DNA of 64,000 nucleotides. Source: Notospermus geniculatus (lineage: Eukaryota; Nemertea; Pilidiophora; Heteronemertea; Lineidae). The stretch is taken from assembly GCA_002633025.1 (NCBI GenBank), contig NMRB01000460.1, forward strand, positions 221,615 to 285,614, written 5' to 3'. The first letter of the stretch is position 1. The number at the start of each line of letters is the position of its first letter. The translations under genes and the position numbers were made by a program. The notes under the pieces are model-generated. The model did not search any database, was not told the DNA's origin, and saw only the letters and a program-made list of their open reading frames with translations. Positions 1 to 10,229 of the stretch are shown in pieces.

Positions 1-330
1 TACGTGGCAGCCATTTTTATAAGAATGTTTGATGAATAAGATTGATGGTGTGTGGCGGGGCCAAATTTGATAAAACATGTTTGACGAAAAAGTTGGACCA
101 ACATGTTGGATCGTGTGTACAGGCCATAAGCTGCATTTTGTCAGTAGCAGAACAAAGACTGGTTGACAAAGCACAATAATAGCGCATGGCTCATTGACCT
201 TGTTCCATTTACTTCGTCAAACCCGCGCCAGTTACTTGGTCAACAAGAAAACGACACCTGCCACTTGCTCTCCTGGTTGAATTAAAACTTACATGGATTG
301 CATCATTGATTTTATTCATTAGGTATACCT
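1..330. repeat. Dispersed TTTGAT/TTGACC-rich repeat, copy 1
   Basis: Variants of TTTGATgAAtAaGATTGAT and TTGGATCGTGTGTAC recur at 20-120, and a matching half lies near 280-320. The same words occur at 40318-40690 (TTGACCAAAAAGATTGATCG, TTGATTGTGTACAGGGGG). I read both as copies of one MITE-like family with degraded ends. The left end may lie outside the window. No gene is visible. Confidence 0.4.
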
Positions 331-578
331 GGCCAAGGGGCGGAGTTTTTAGCGGTTTCAATAGTTGTTGCGCAACAGAGCTCATTATCCACACCGACGG
401 TGAGTGGAATCAGGCAGGTCTATCAATGAAAGTGGGTGGGGTTACCATGCAAAACCGAACGAAAACGGGACGTACACATAACCCACGTGACTGGGGATGG
501 CCAGTCATAAATGTAGTACCAAATGTTCATGGCCGAAAACTCGACCTTTATAAGTTTAGTTTTGATACATACCTATTG

Positions 579-642
579 AACCTTCGGACTAGTGGACCTT
601 CGGACTAGTGAACCTTCGGACTACTGAACCTTCGGACTGTCG
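579..642. repeat. 16-bp minisatellite, four units
   Basis: Four consecutive units of AACCTTCGGACTAGTG with a few substitutions; the last unit is the most diverged. It runs directly into the coding relic that starts near 651. Confidence 0.85.
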
Positions 643-650
643 TCCATTGC

Positions 651-1058
651 GTTCACAGGAGAGATCTGAACTTCATCGGATACAATTCGGAAAATTTCCA
701 TTCGTCTTATCGTGTTTTCGACGTAAATTCTTACGCTGGTTATTTCGTTTGCCAGTCGGACATCAGTCGTGCTCATCTGGATGTGATGTCCTTTGGGTTG
801 TATAACCAGGTTAGCATTATGGCCAGGAGAGATCTGAACTTCATCGGATACAATTCGGAAAATTTCCATTCGTCTTATCGTGTTTTCGACGTAAATTCTT
901 ACGCTGGTTATTTCGTTTGCGAGTCGGACATCAGTCGTGCTCATCTGGATGTAATGTCCTTTGGGTTGTATAACCAGGTTAGCATTATGGCCAGGAGATC
1001 ATCTCTCACCTTAAAACCGCTATCGGCCATCACTTCAGGAAGCCGCAATCACGGATGA
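651..1058 (+). pseudogene. Coding relic with in-frame 168-bp tandem duplication
   Basis: Two copies of a 168-bp unit (663-830 and 831-998) lie head to tail. They differ at two positions that I can see, and a third unit breaks off after a few bases. The unit is exactly 56 codons, so the plus frame stays open through both copies. Its translation has an alternating hydrophobic/aromatic pattern with a Phe-Asp-Val core (SYRVFDVNSYAGYF). That resembles segments of the unrecognised ORFs at 43579, 45093 and 61886. No credible start or splice signal frames it, so a gene fragment is more likely than a working gene. The minus-strand ORF over the same bases is also open through both units, because the unit length is a multiple of three; I take it as a shadow. 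Confidence 0.4.
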
Positions 1059-1501
1059 TGGCCTTATCAGTTGTTCTCCCCTTATGAATATATAGATGAT
1101 CATTCACTCTGGTGAAATGGCAACTGCGAATTTAATCGTATAATGATGCTTGTAGTTGGACCAACACAGAGACGCAGTAGCCAGATTTGTGGCTTCTCTA
1201 GAAAACATTCCTAGCAGGCAATGATGCAGCGGCATCGAGGAAACCACTTTCGGAATGCAAGTGGCATGTTTGTGCTTATAAGCAGAAACATGGTATTTTT
1301 AATGGGCCAGAAAATCAAAAATCTAAGAGTTGCCGCAGAATACGGTCCTGCGTAAAAAATGTCTAGACATGCATATGGTGGATTCGGACACCTTGAACAA
1401 AACAATTATAACAGACCCCCTATATTTTGACGCAGTCTAGCGTCATAAAAAATCCCTGTTTCACAGTCAAGGAACGAGGTATATCACGGGTTAATTTGCT
1501 T
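1059..1501. other. No gene recognised
   Basis: Unique-looking sequence without a recognisable coding segment or clear repeat structure. Confidence 0.3.
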
Positions 1502-1807
1502 TTAACGGGTTTTGCGTCCCACTGCCAAATGGTGAAGTTTTGCCCATCCTCCGCAATAACGCTCAAATAAGTCCATGAAAACCTCAGCGTTCGGGACACC
1601 AGTAAAAGAACGGAAGTCGCCGTCCTTAGTAAGCCAAGCGAATGTCATGGCCGAATAGGATAACGGGTTATTCATGGGGTGGCTCCTCCCCTCCTCAGCA
1701 CTATTCGTATCTTCACCTTGATCTGGCTCCGGGGCATCACGCTTGGTGATGCTGCATATTCTGTGGTTATCTTCTTTCACAAAATTGGGGCACCGTCTCC
1801 GCACCAC
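1502..1807 (-). pseudogene. Possible ISL2EU/Harbinger-type transposase N-terminal fragment
   Basis: A 101-codon minus-strand ORF ends in a segment of the form FRSFTGVPNAEVFMDLFERY. This resembles the helix-turn-helix region (fxfYTGLpsyevFxxLf) at the start of DDE_Tnp_4-type transposases, which in animals often follows a THAP domain. The first part (C-P-N-F, H-R-I-C) could be the tail of such a zinc-binding region but is too short to judge. No DDE catalytic core follows downstream, so this is at most a fragment. The match is by eye from one short motif. Confidence 0.35.
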
Positions 1808-2148
1808 TAACGTTCATCTCACATCATTTTCGATGGTGAAGGAGAAGAAACGTATTCTGTTTCCCTCGTAATCATTCTTGTGCCTGAAATGATAACAAAT
1901 TACTCTAATTATGCGCTTAGTTATGGATTTAAATTAAAATAGCGAATTCAGTAATCGCACATCAGACTCCACGGTACCACCGCTTTGGTTGACCTGAGAG
2001 ACACACTCATCTGGTTTGTTTCTGTGATTTTCACAGCGTGGAATAGCACAAACATTCACCCTATCCATTGTTCTGTAAAAAAATGGATATTATCTGTATA
2101 ATGTTTCTAGACTGTCAATCATCAATCTCGGACTCTCTGCTGCGGCCC
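1808..2148. other. No gene recognised
   Basis: AT-rich sequence between the transposase fragment and the fold-back element. I see no coding pattern or repeat ends. Confidence 0.3.
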
Positions 2149-3215
2149 TACATGTACAGTCTTTCAAATAAGTAAATGGACAGCGCGCTTTTCAAATATC
2201 GTCGCGATAAAACAAGATAATTGGATGCGGTTTTCAACATAGTGTGGTACACTTACTTGGTCATATATCTCATGTATTTGGGTCAACCGAATTTTAACAC
2301 TTTGTTATGTAACAGGCAATTTAAAAAAGGTCAAAAAGTCAACTTTTTTATCTCAAGTTTTTTTCAGCAGAATTCGAAGTATGGTGATGAGGTGATTGAT
2401 AATGAGAGTTTTTGCCCAAAAAAATATTGAAAATGTTTTTCCGTTTCCGTAATATCTCAAAATATCAAAATGTGAGATTTTTGAAATTTTGATATATTCG
2501 ATCATTTTTTAAAGTCGTTTGGTAGCATTCATTCCCTTGTGATAATTTATGCAATTTTTGAATGTTTTTTTTCTCACTTAAATGTCATGATATTCAGCCT
2601 CTTTATTGCAGCCTCCAGGGTTCACATAATATTTTCAGCTGATTCGGTAATAGAATCACGTGGAAAATTTCGTAGCCAACTTGTTATCATGTCTGGCAGT
2701 AAATAACAGCAAAACAATATTCAATATCTCAAAATATCAAAATCTGAGATATCACGAAAAAGACAACAGATTTCACCCATTTTTGGGGCAAAAAGTCTTT
2801 AATGTCAATCACCTGATCACATCAGTGCCAAATCTGTTGAAAAAAATTAAAAATAAAGAAGTTAATTTATGGACCTTTTTTAAATTGCCTGGGCTGGGTT
2901 GCACAAAACTCATGTTAGCGCTAACATGATGTTAGCGCTAACATCATGTTAAATGACGTAAAATGACAATGGATTTTGACGTCATCTAACATAAAAGTTA
3001 GCGCTAACACCATGTTAGCGCTAACATGAGTTTCGTGCAACCGGGCCCTGTTACATAACAAAGAGTTAAAATTAGGTTGACCCAAATACATGAGATACAT
3101 GACCAAGTAAGTATACCACACTATGTTGAAAACTGCATCCAATTATCTTGTTTTATCTCGGAGATATTTGAAAAACATGCTGTCCATTTACTTATTTGAA
3201 AGACTGTACATGTAC
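2149..3215. mobile_element. Fold-back element with long inverted arms
   Basis: Arms at 2149-2430 and 2770-3215 are inverted copies of each other. The outer pair begins TACATGTACAGTC and stays paired through the TTGGGTCAACC and GTTATGTAACAGG words. The inner pair covers the AAAAAAGGTCAAAAAGT region. The centre is AT-rich (2431-2770) and non-coding. The right arm is split by the MITE at 2892-3046. The short ORFs here are arm shadows. Confidence 0.85.
2892..3046. mobile_element. MITE nested in the fold-back arm, 4-bp target duplication CCTG
   Basis: Inverted ends (GGGTTGCACAAAACTCATG and its counterpart near 3027-3043) enclose several GTTAGCGCTAAC palindromes. The left arm of the host element shows the uninterrupted sequence should read ...GCCTG-TTACATA. 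Here CCTG occurs on both sides of the insert (2888-2891 and 3047-3050), so the duplication is read directly from the element's own symmetry. Confidence 0.85.
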
Positions 3216-3985
3216 GTTTGCGGGCGCTTGCGTTGTGAATGACGTCGCGTCTCATTGCAAAATTCGTGTTTTTATTGTTTCTTCTTTATATATGTGATAT
3301 GTAAGGAAACCATTCAGGGTTCATATCAAGAATAAATATTGTTTCTGTTTTTTCAACTAGTGAGATTTTCCTTCCTTTTCATCGTTTACCTGCTGTAATG
3401 ATGATATACACTGCACCACCTTGTACAATATTGGAGGAATAAAATGACACAGAAAACGATCATGGAAACTGCCTGCTTGAAAAGATAAGAGGCGGATATC
3501 GGTACAGTGGAAACCCATGGTCTTCTTAGCAGGGTTGATCTTGTTACTGAGGTGTCCTTTATGCGGAGTTTAACTGTATTTCCTATAAGAAAAAGGAAGG
3601 CGCCGTTGTTATTTAAAAATTGCCGACCGAACCCCGGCCTCCATCTTACGCAATGGATCCCATTCCAATCACAAAAAATGGAGAAAAAAGAAAATAAAAA
3701 TGAAAAAAAAAATATTTTTTTTAAATGGAAGAAAAAAATTGAAGTCATTGATCAACAGATTGCGTCAGGGCCTGGCGTGAGTTTTATAGCCTATCAGCAC
3801 GCTGCTTTCAGAACTCTTTGGCCTGTTGGCAACGGATGTTCTTGTGCTACCATGGCTACCAGATCACATGATCCGCTTAGCCAATGAAAAAGTGTTTCAG
3901 GCCAGCTTGGTTACAGGTTGCTCGGTACTCTCATTGGTCGACTCTCTCAGCGCCATCTGTGGACCAAATGCAGCGAATTTTTACG
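3216..3985. other. No gene recognised; A-rich tract
   Basis: Contains a long A-rich run around 3675-3740. It creates a lysine-rich plus ORF and a phenylalanine-rich minus ORF, neither credible. Nothing else is supported. Confidence 0.35.
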
Positions 3986-3989
3986 AAGT

Positions 3990-4745
3990 GAAGCAGTTTA
4001 GTGCGGTATGGTATGTTCTCCTTTAGTGTTTTTTTGCTAAAGTTGATTTATTTACTGTTTTGGCTTCAGTGAGGTTCTAACTGCCCAAAAATGACGGGGT
4101 GCAAATTTTCTGACCTTTCCCTCACTTTCCGGGGGACACCAGTGGATGCAATGACTGAGATTTGTGCAGGAAAATGGGAGTCGATGTACAGCTAACTTTT
4201 GAACGGTGGGATTTACACCCAATATATGTATTTGCCAACAGATAGAAATGTGGTGCCTCGGAATCAGATAGGCATATTCTTAATTGTTTTTAGTCATTAT
4301 GTAATGAGAGATGACGGTTTTCATATAAATTAACACAAAATGAGTCAAAATGCATAAAACGTCATTTCCTAATTACGTAAACTGCTTTAAAATGCCACAG
4401 AATAGGTTTATTTGATTCCAAGGCACCATATTTCTATCTGTTGGTAATAGGCCTCCATTTATGCGGTGTAAATCCAACCATACAAAAGTTAGCAGTACAT
4501 TGTCTCCCATTCTCCTGTACAAAACTCAGTTGTTGCATCCATTGATGTCCAATGGTAAAGTCAGTTCGCAAAATTGGGGGACGCCCACAAAGAGGTTAGT
4601 GGTCAGAAAATTTGCCCCCCCCCCCCATCAATTGCTGATAGTTTGGACCCTAAAGTACCTAGAACTGCAAAAAAAATCAACTTTAGCACAAAAATCCTGT
4701 GGTAGCTGCTTTGTTGACACACCATACCGCACTAAGTTGTGGCAA
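3990..4745. mobile_element. Fold-back element of about 750 bp
   Basis: The left half (GTGCGGTATGGTATG, TTGCTAAAGTTGATTT, GCAAATTTTCTGACC, then a block ending near 4260) recurs in reverse complement in the right half from about 4430 to 4740. The centre near 4300-4420 is AT-rich. The 233-codon plus ORF starting inside it spans unrelated elements and is not a gene. Confidence 0.75.
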
Positions 4746-4806
4746 GCGAATAAACCGAAGGGGGTGCGGTACACAAACTGCGTAGGGAGTTCACATCTGC
4801 ATACAC

Positions 4807-5064
4807 TTAAAGGAGCTGGACGTCCAAGTTGTAAACACTCACTCACTGGTTCTCTATCCACGCGACGCCTGCGGTGCTGCCACCTATTGACGGTGATATG
4901 TACTGACGTGAATATCGTGAGTGAGTTGCATTGGACCAGGCACCAGTCTAACGATCACGGGGCGTACTGGTGCTGCCACCTTCACGAAGGAATAAAACTA
5001 GTTTGCTGGCCACTGTCTGTAAACAAACCAGTTTGTTTGCAACTTGGACGTCGAGCTCCTTTAA
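4807..5064. mobile_element. piggyBac-like MITE with TTAA target sites
   Basis: TTAA at 4807-4810 and 5061-5064 flank inverted ends AGGAGCTGGACGTCCAAG and its complement near 5044-5060. TTAA duplication is the hallmark of piggyBac-type insertion. No transposase is encoded. Confidence 0.7.
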
Positions 5065-5188
5065 TAGGGAGGTTTCGCAAGCGCCCGGTTAGGCCCTACG
5101 ACGACGTTTATCTATTGTGTGGGTATACCCAAACAATAGATAAACGTCGTCGTATGGCCTAACCGGGCGCTTGCGAAACCTCCCTATT
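5063..5188. mobile_element. Near-perfect palindromic MITE
   Basis: AATAGGGAGGTTTCGCAAGC starts the left arm and its reverse complement ends the right arm. The two arms pair almost without mismatch up to a short centre near 5120-5130. It abuts the piggyBac-like MITE and shares its TTAA side. Confidence 0.85.
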
Positions 5189-5335
5189 ATCGATGTGGTC
5201 CACGGCTGTTACCTATTGGCTAGGGTTGAAACAAGCCTGGTGGCGTCGGGTCTCGCTAAAGGTGCTGCTCCATCTGAGAGTTTTCTCGCACAAGTTGGCT
5301 CTCAATGGGCAACATCCCAAAAGAAAACGAATGGA

Positions 5336-5394
5336 CACTTTCAAGTCAAAATCCCAGGAGTTAAATCACTTCCTGGGATTTTGACCTGAAAGTG
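5336..5394. repeat. 59-nt hairpin, 24-bp stem
   Basis: CACTTTCAAGTCAAAATCCC begins a 24-base arm that pairs with the complementary arm ending at 5394, with one mismatch around an 11-base loop. It has the size of a microRNA precursor but could equally be a minimal MITE relic. Confidence 0.6.
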
Positions 5395-5494
5395 CCTGAA
5401 GAAAATCCGGTATGTGGTCGAAAATTTGCGAATGTCGGAGACGACTTGTATTACGTTTTTTTTTTAAAATGGCGAATACACTTCTTTACTTTCA

Positions 5495-5643
5495 AGGGCC
5501 GTATGCACCAAACGAAGATTATCTTGAACTCAGGTTGAACCACAACTTTTCAATTGTTCAGGTTTGCCAGGGCATGATGTGACAGTGGAAAAGTTGTGGC
5601 TCAACCTGAGTTCAAGATAATCTTCGTTGGTGCATACGGCCCT
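5495..5643. mobile_element. MITE with ~57-bp inverted ends
   Basis: AGGGCCGTATGCACCAAACG at the left and CGTTGGTGCATACGGCCCT at the right are inverted copies. Pairing runs inward through AGATTATCTTGAACTCAGG and GTTGAACCACAACTTTTC. Confidence 0.9.
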
Positions 5644-6172
5644 CATGGTCAACTACATGAAACAAAACTTAATTACCAGATGGACATATTCCTGTCAAGG
5701 TGAAGGAATGAGATAGCAGTATCAGTCAAGGTGTTGCCTAGCGCAGCAAGAAACATTAGGCAATTTTACCCATTGGAATTTCGTGAGGAAAATTCATAAG
5801 GATACACACTCTGATCTCGTTGTATTTCAAAATTACATGTTTCCTTCTGTTTATACTGGATGTCCCCACAAAATGTCCAGGCCTGGCAACTTCACAATCA
5901 CAGTTAAAAACCAGTTGTAGCAAGAATATATAAGTACCAAGAATGTACAACTTAGTAATCAATCAAAAGGGTGGGCATTAGGTTACTTTTTCTGATAATA
6001 GAGGGCGTACGGTAATTATAGGCCTTCTTATTAAATAACCAATGTTTAGATTTAACGATTGTTGACTGAATTGTAATATTTAGAATATCATCAACATTCT
6101 TATGTAAAGTTACATACAATTTTTTTTTGATTTTGGTAAAACCATGGATTTGTTGTATAGGTCAGAGTGCCA
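5644..6172. other. No gene recognised
   Basis: AT-rich sequence. The 68-codon minus ORF here has no recognisable domain. Confidence 0.3.
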
Positions 6173-6870
6173 GGGGCCATATGCATAAAACTTCCTTAAG
6201 TTAAGTGTAAAACTCACCCTTAAAGTCTAAGGATTTCACTTTACCAAGTGCCATACTTAAGGTGTATGCATAAAACAAGTTAAGGGCATACTCAGCAAAG
6301 GGCAACCCTTAACTAAAGTATTTCCAGGAATTGTGGTGTCAGCCAATGAAATTTCAGTATTCAAGGGGTTTCCCAGATTTCTTGAGTGTTATACTTAAGG
6401 AAGGTTTCTCAAATGTAGGCTGCATACATGAACATGACTGCAGGCAATGCGGTAATGCACATTTTAGTATGTTACGAACTGTGTAAAATGGCTACTAACG
6501 GTGGAAAACAAAAAAAGAGGTTACCAAATTGGTAGGACAAAAGAGGATACATGGTCTGTCAAATCAAAATCCTTGGCACAGTTCAATGTTATCCCACCCT
6601 AGCCTAGCACATAATTTCCCCGGCCTATTTGGCTAGCATGCATTAAATAACAGCATGGATTATATTCCAACCTGTGCCTGCCACAACTGTGAAGTTAAGG
6701 AGTCAGTTAAGGGAACTGTGACCACACTTAGAGTTAAGGGTGATTTTGAGGCTTTCACTATTCCAAAGTAGCTTTCTGCATCACCATTAAGTTAAGATTT
6801 CCACTTTAGTGGTAGTTTGAGGGAATCCCTTAGGATTTTCATACTTAAGTAGTTTTATGCATATGGCCCC
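6173..6870. mobile_element. TIR element with GGGGCCATATGCATAAAAC ends
   Basis: GGGGCCATATGCATAAAACT at 6173 and its inverted form ending at 6870 bound the element. Inside are repeated TTAAGT and TAAGGG words and a second ATGCATAAAACAAGTTAAG near 6263. No coding capacity is visible. Confidence 0.8.
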
Positions 6871-7245
6871 AGACCCTGAGATCAAGTACAATATCAATTT
6901 GTCGAAAATATGGTCCATTCAAAACTGCTCTGAAACTGAAGTCGGAAATCAGTCAACCTGCGTGGATCCGCCAGTGCTGCGTAATGCTAATGTCACGTCG
7001 CAGCTACGATATCCTGCGCCACGACGGAACAGTCGGCATCAAATGAAGAAATCATGGTCAGGTTGCAAAATGTGAAGATTTGTGCACTCATCGTGGATCC
7101 TGGTCTTGTCTGCCAGCAGGGAATCGGAAGTCGACACAGGTTGACTGCGAATGGATTCGAGATTGTTCGTGTGACCTCCCATTCAGGTCGTTCTCCTACC
7201 CTTTCACAGGGGGGTTCGCAAATCTGACGAAACACGAAGTACGAA

Positions 7246-7516
7246 ATACGAAATTAGATTTCATTTCCATGACGTAATGTGTTTCAGGAGATGGTTGGCA
7301 CCACAAATATCGCCTGCTGCAAGACCGGCTTTTTAGCGATGACCGTAGACCGATAGAGTTTTAAACTTTGAAATTTATCTTTCGTATCGACTTCGTAGAT
7401 ACGGAGTCTAAAATTTGCATGTTATGCTAAAAGACGCACTGGCAGCAGGGCCATTTGTGGTAGCAACCATCTCCAGAAATACATTAGGTCCTGGAAATGA
7501 AGTTGAATTTCGTATT
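7246..7516. mobile_element. Fold-back MITE
   Basis: Left arm AATACGAAATTAGATTTCAT pairs with a right arm ending TGAATTTCGTATT. Pairing continues through ATGTGTTTCAGGAGATGGTTG and CCTGCTGC. The central loop is short and AT-rich. Confidence 0.75.
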
Positions 7517-7962
7517 GAAATGCTGCGGAAGACAAGGATGTTGGTCGTTTGAATAATTGAAGTGGGAGGTGTTAGACAGTGCATGTGGCTTTCACATTTC
7601 CAAAAATTGGGAAAAAGTAATTAGTAGTTATCGAGTAAATCAAGAATATCTGGTGCGGATTTACTTATGACCAAGAGTGTACATTTCGTGTCCTGCAGAC
7701 GGGGTCATGCACCCAAGCGGCGTTGGCCAATGGAACAAAAATGGCGGAAGGGTTAGGAACTTTGTGAGAATGGCATGTAAATCTGCCCTTCGAGAGTTTA
7801 CAAAGTGATTCACGTTATGCAGGTAAGTTGGAATATTATCCGGTTTGTCATATCATGGGTTTTTTGTGTGTGTTTTCTGTTGTTAGGGAGTGTTGAGAGC
7901 CACTTTTCGCTGTTGAAATAAAAAGTGTTACACACTTCGTGAACTCGCGAGAGACAACTTCT
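7517..7962. other. No gene recognised
   Basis: No repeat ends or coding pattern that I can support. Confidence 0.3.
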
Positions 7963-8174
7963 TTAAAGGAGCACGGTATTGCCACTTTTTCTCGACAGCC
8001 GGCGCCACTGTGCCACTCGCCAACCCAGGGACCAACGACGTATTCGCGAGTTGACCCAATTTCCTCCGTACATTTTGTAATGCATTTTTGTAGTTCGTGT
8101 TACTGCCGCTAGGTGGCTCCCTCTATGTCGGCAGTCAAATAACGCATTTGAGATCCAACACCGTGCTCCTTTAA
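7963..8174. mobile_element. piggyBac-like MITE with TTAA target sites
   Basis: TTAA at 7963-7966 and 8171-8174 flank AGGAGCACGGT and its complement ACCGTGCTCCT. The ends are close to those of the 4807 and 41217 elements (AGGAGCT, AGGACCAC), so these form a related group. Confidence 0.75.
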
Positions 8175-8297
8175 GACTTCGGGCAGGAATAAAAAGACGT
8201 ACCCGGTACTACACATCGTATGAAAAATATCAGTACACGTGTGTAAAACATAAAACTTGATGCCTTATGAGCTTATATCGTTTAAGATTTTAGACTG

Positions 8298-8503
8298 GTA
8301 CCCGGTCTTCTGGGCAGCCTGCATTCGAAGACCGGTGAAAGCAAATGATCTAAGCCGGATTTCCGGCTAGTGACGGCATTCTACAGCTCCCAGGGCAATA
8401 GACCGACGCCGAGCTAAATATAGACCAGCGGGCGCCATGATGGTTTTATGCATTTGCTTGCGTCTGTCCTAGTAGTTTTAATCAGGACAGTGTTCGGTCT
8501 ATT
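8298..8503. repeat. Short hairpin and possible small MITE
   Basis: An ACCCGGTCTTC...GAAGACCGGT hairpin at about 8300-8340 is followed by a weaker inverted pair, AATAGACCGAC (8397) and TTCGGTCTATT (8493-8503). The second may be a degraded MITE. Confidence 0.35.
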
Positions 8504-9558
8504 AAGATTTAACATGTTTAAGAATGCACTCATTACAATATTGATTCGCCGTTGATGAAAGTTTTTTTATTGTGAAACCGGTTTGATGCTTCCCTATTAT
8601 GAAATAAAAGTCATAGAATTTGTTAATCTCTGAAGCAGTCGATGAATGATGCCAAAAGACGAAGGAATATGAGATTTGCGGCTACGAGGGAGGACACGTG
8701 AGGAATGTTTGAATGTGGTACAGGGTCGGCATCCGTTTAATTCAAGCCTATCTATCAATATGTATACATGTATATCTGGTGAAAACGTCCGAGGCGGTTA
8801 ATAGCCCCATGGATAGCATTTCAACTGCGGCCTATGACGAAGAACAGTGTTAGGGAAAGAGGGTGAGACGCCTATGATATCCCATACATGACGATCTCGG
8901 CTTGTCTACATTTATGAATTCCCAAAGACTAGGCACACATGGACATCTCAAAGCGGTTGGGGTGATTTCAAAGTCCACTGACCCGCTTGAATGACGAGTC
9001 GAGCAGCGTTGGGTTAGTCAAATAACCCCTTCCCACCCAGTGGGTCTGAGGAGATATCTTTCTCGATTCAACAAGCATTGCAGGCCTTCTATCATCTGAT
9101 ATTAACCCATTTCCCCTTTCTCTGAACCTGCTCGCACTGATTTCCACACGAAAACCTACATGTATATTATGTGCTTGATAATCATCTAAAAGGTGACCTA
9201 CCGGTATTCGTACGTGTCTCTCTTTTCCACTCTTTCAACCTCTTGAGTTGGCAGGTAATAGTGAGCTGAGCACAAGGCCCATGGGCCTCTTCATTATTTA
9301 AAAAAATCCCTGTGACTCGCAAAAATATCATGTCGTGAAGTCCAACTCGCTAAAATGTTGTCGCGAAAAATGTCCTGTTTCACAACATCGTCTTCAGTCT
9401 AATTAGAACTGGTTAGCAGGGGCAGCACGGAAATATAAACTAATAGCTGGACGTGGCAGTGTAGAGGAATACAGATAAAAATTAAATAGCTCGGTGTGGC
9501 AGTGTAGAGGAACTCCTGCTCATTTAGACTACATGTATTAAGGCGGAAGTTTACCAAA
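8504..9558. other. No gene recognised; small direct repeat
   Basis: Holds two direct copies of GTGGCAGTGTAGAGGAA near 9453 and 9496. Nothing else is supported. Confidence 0.3.
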
Positions 9559-10008
9559 ATGTGGACCTGCCAAAATCCGACTGCAAGCGGACTCGAAAAG
9601 CTTCCCTGCACCTTCAGTGTCGAGGAAATCTCTCACGAAATATATAAAGATGTGAACGTTACAAGCTTCGATAAGACCATTTATGATCACATGTCGAATA
9701 CGTCATCCAGTGTGACGTGTGCCTTCGTCTGTTTTGCCATTGATTCACTTGGGTTTGTATTCTATGGTGATTCGGGTGTTTGCCTGTGTCACGTGACGAG
9801 ACCGAGGTGTCGGAAGAAGAAGTACATGATTCTGCCGAATGGCGTGAGCCATATGGTGAGAAAGGTTGGTAATGTCTGTGAAATTTTCTTCCATTGTACA
9901 GGGTCCCAAAAATATGTCAGGGGCAAATTGGGCAACCTCAGAATGTTGGTTTCCCCGGATCCTAATGTTCCATGTTCCATTCCGTTACAGCTTTTAAACC
10001 CGGTGTAA
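9559..10008 (+). CDS. Small cysteine-containing protein, possibly PAN/apple-like, function unknown
   Basis: A 149-codon ORF starts at ATG 9559. The middle reads SSSVTCAFVCFAIDSLGFVF followed by a Gly-Val-Cys-Leu-Cys segment. That spacing (C-x3-C, aromatic strand, C-x-C) recalls PAN/apple domains, where CxxxC precedes an aromatic strand and a later Cys. I see no clear signal peptide. The ORF ends at 10008 inside the left arm of an inverted repeat, so the natural C-terminus may have been replaced. It lies just upstream of the LINE at 10188 and may be host sequence or an exon. Alternatively it is a chance ORF, though its composition looks protein-like. Confidence 0.35.
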   Translation: MWTCQNPTASGLEKLPCTFSVEEISHEIYKDVNVTSFDKTIYDHMSNTSSSVTCAFVCFAIDSLGFVFYGDSGVCLCHVTRPRCRKKKYMILPNGVSHMVRKVGNVCEIFFHCTGSQKYVRGKLGNLRMLVSPDPNVPCSIPLQLLNPV

Positions 10009-10175
10009 CGTTTTTCAGTGAGGCCCGTGTGCCAGTGTGACATTACAATAGATTGACGGAATAAGCGGCGACTTGACAATGGGCGACACACAGAGTAACA
10101 GCGAGTCCGTTTCCCAGTGTGTTCCGAACAATAGGAATCACACAGAAATACGGCCTCACTGAAAAACGTTACACC
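10002..10175. repeat. Inverted repeat upstream of the LINE
   Basis: GGTGTAACGTTTTTCAGTGA at 10002 and TCACTGAAAAACGTTACAC ending at 10174 are inverted copies separated by about 130 bp. Confidence 0.85.
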
Positions 10176-10189
10176 TGTTCGCTGGCTGT

Positions 10190-10219
10190 CCGGGTATATA
10201 TAATCCGGGTATATATAAT
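10190..10219 (+). promoter_or_regulatory. Tandem TATA-containing 15-mers at the LINE 5' end
   Basis: Two perfect head-to-tail copies of CCGGGTATATATAAT end 10 bases before the ATG at 10230. LINE promoters are usually internal, so this may be a captured or duplicated promoter word, or the junction between host DNA and element. Its role is inferred. Confidence 0.4.
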
Positions 10220-10229
10220 CCTTTTCAAG

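Noticed and set aside
621-944. Minus-strand ORF with two identical repeat units
   Set aside because: It is the antisense of the 168-bp duplication. The unit length is a multiple of three, so an antisense frame stays open by necessity. The plus frame has the more protein-like composition.
3507-3887. 126-codon lysine-rich ORF and overlapping 120-codon Phe-rich ORF
   Set aside because: Both come from a low-complexity A-rich tract read on opposite strands.
4461-5162. 233-codon plus ORF
   Set aside because: It crosses three independent inverted-repeat elements and contains no recognisable domain, so it is a chance opening.
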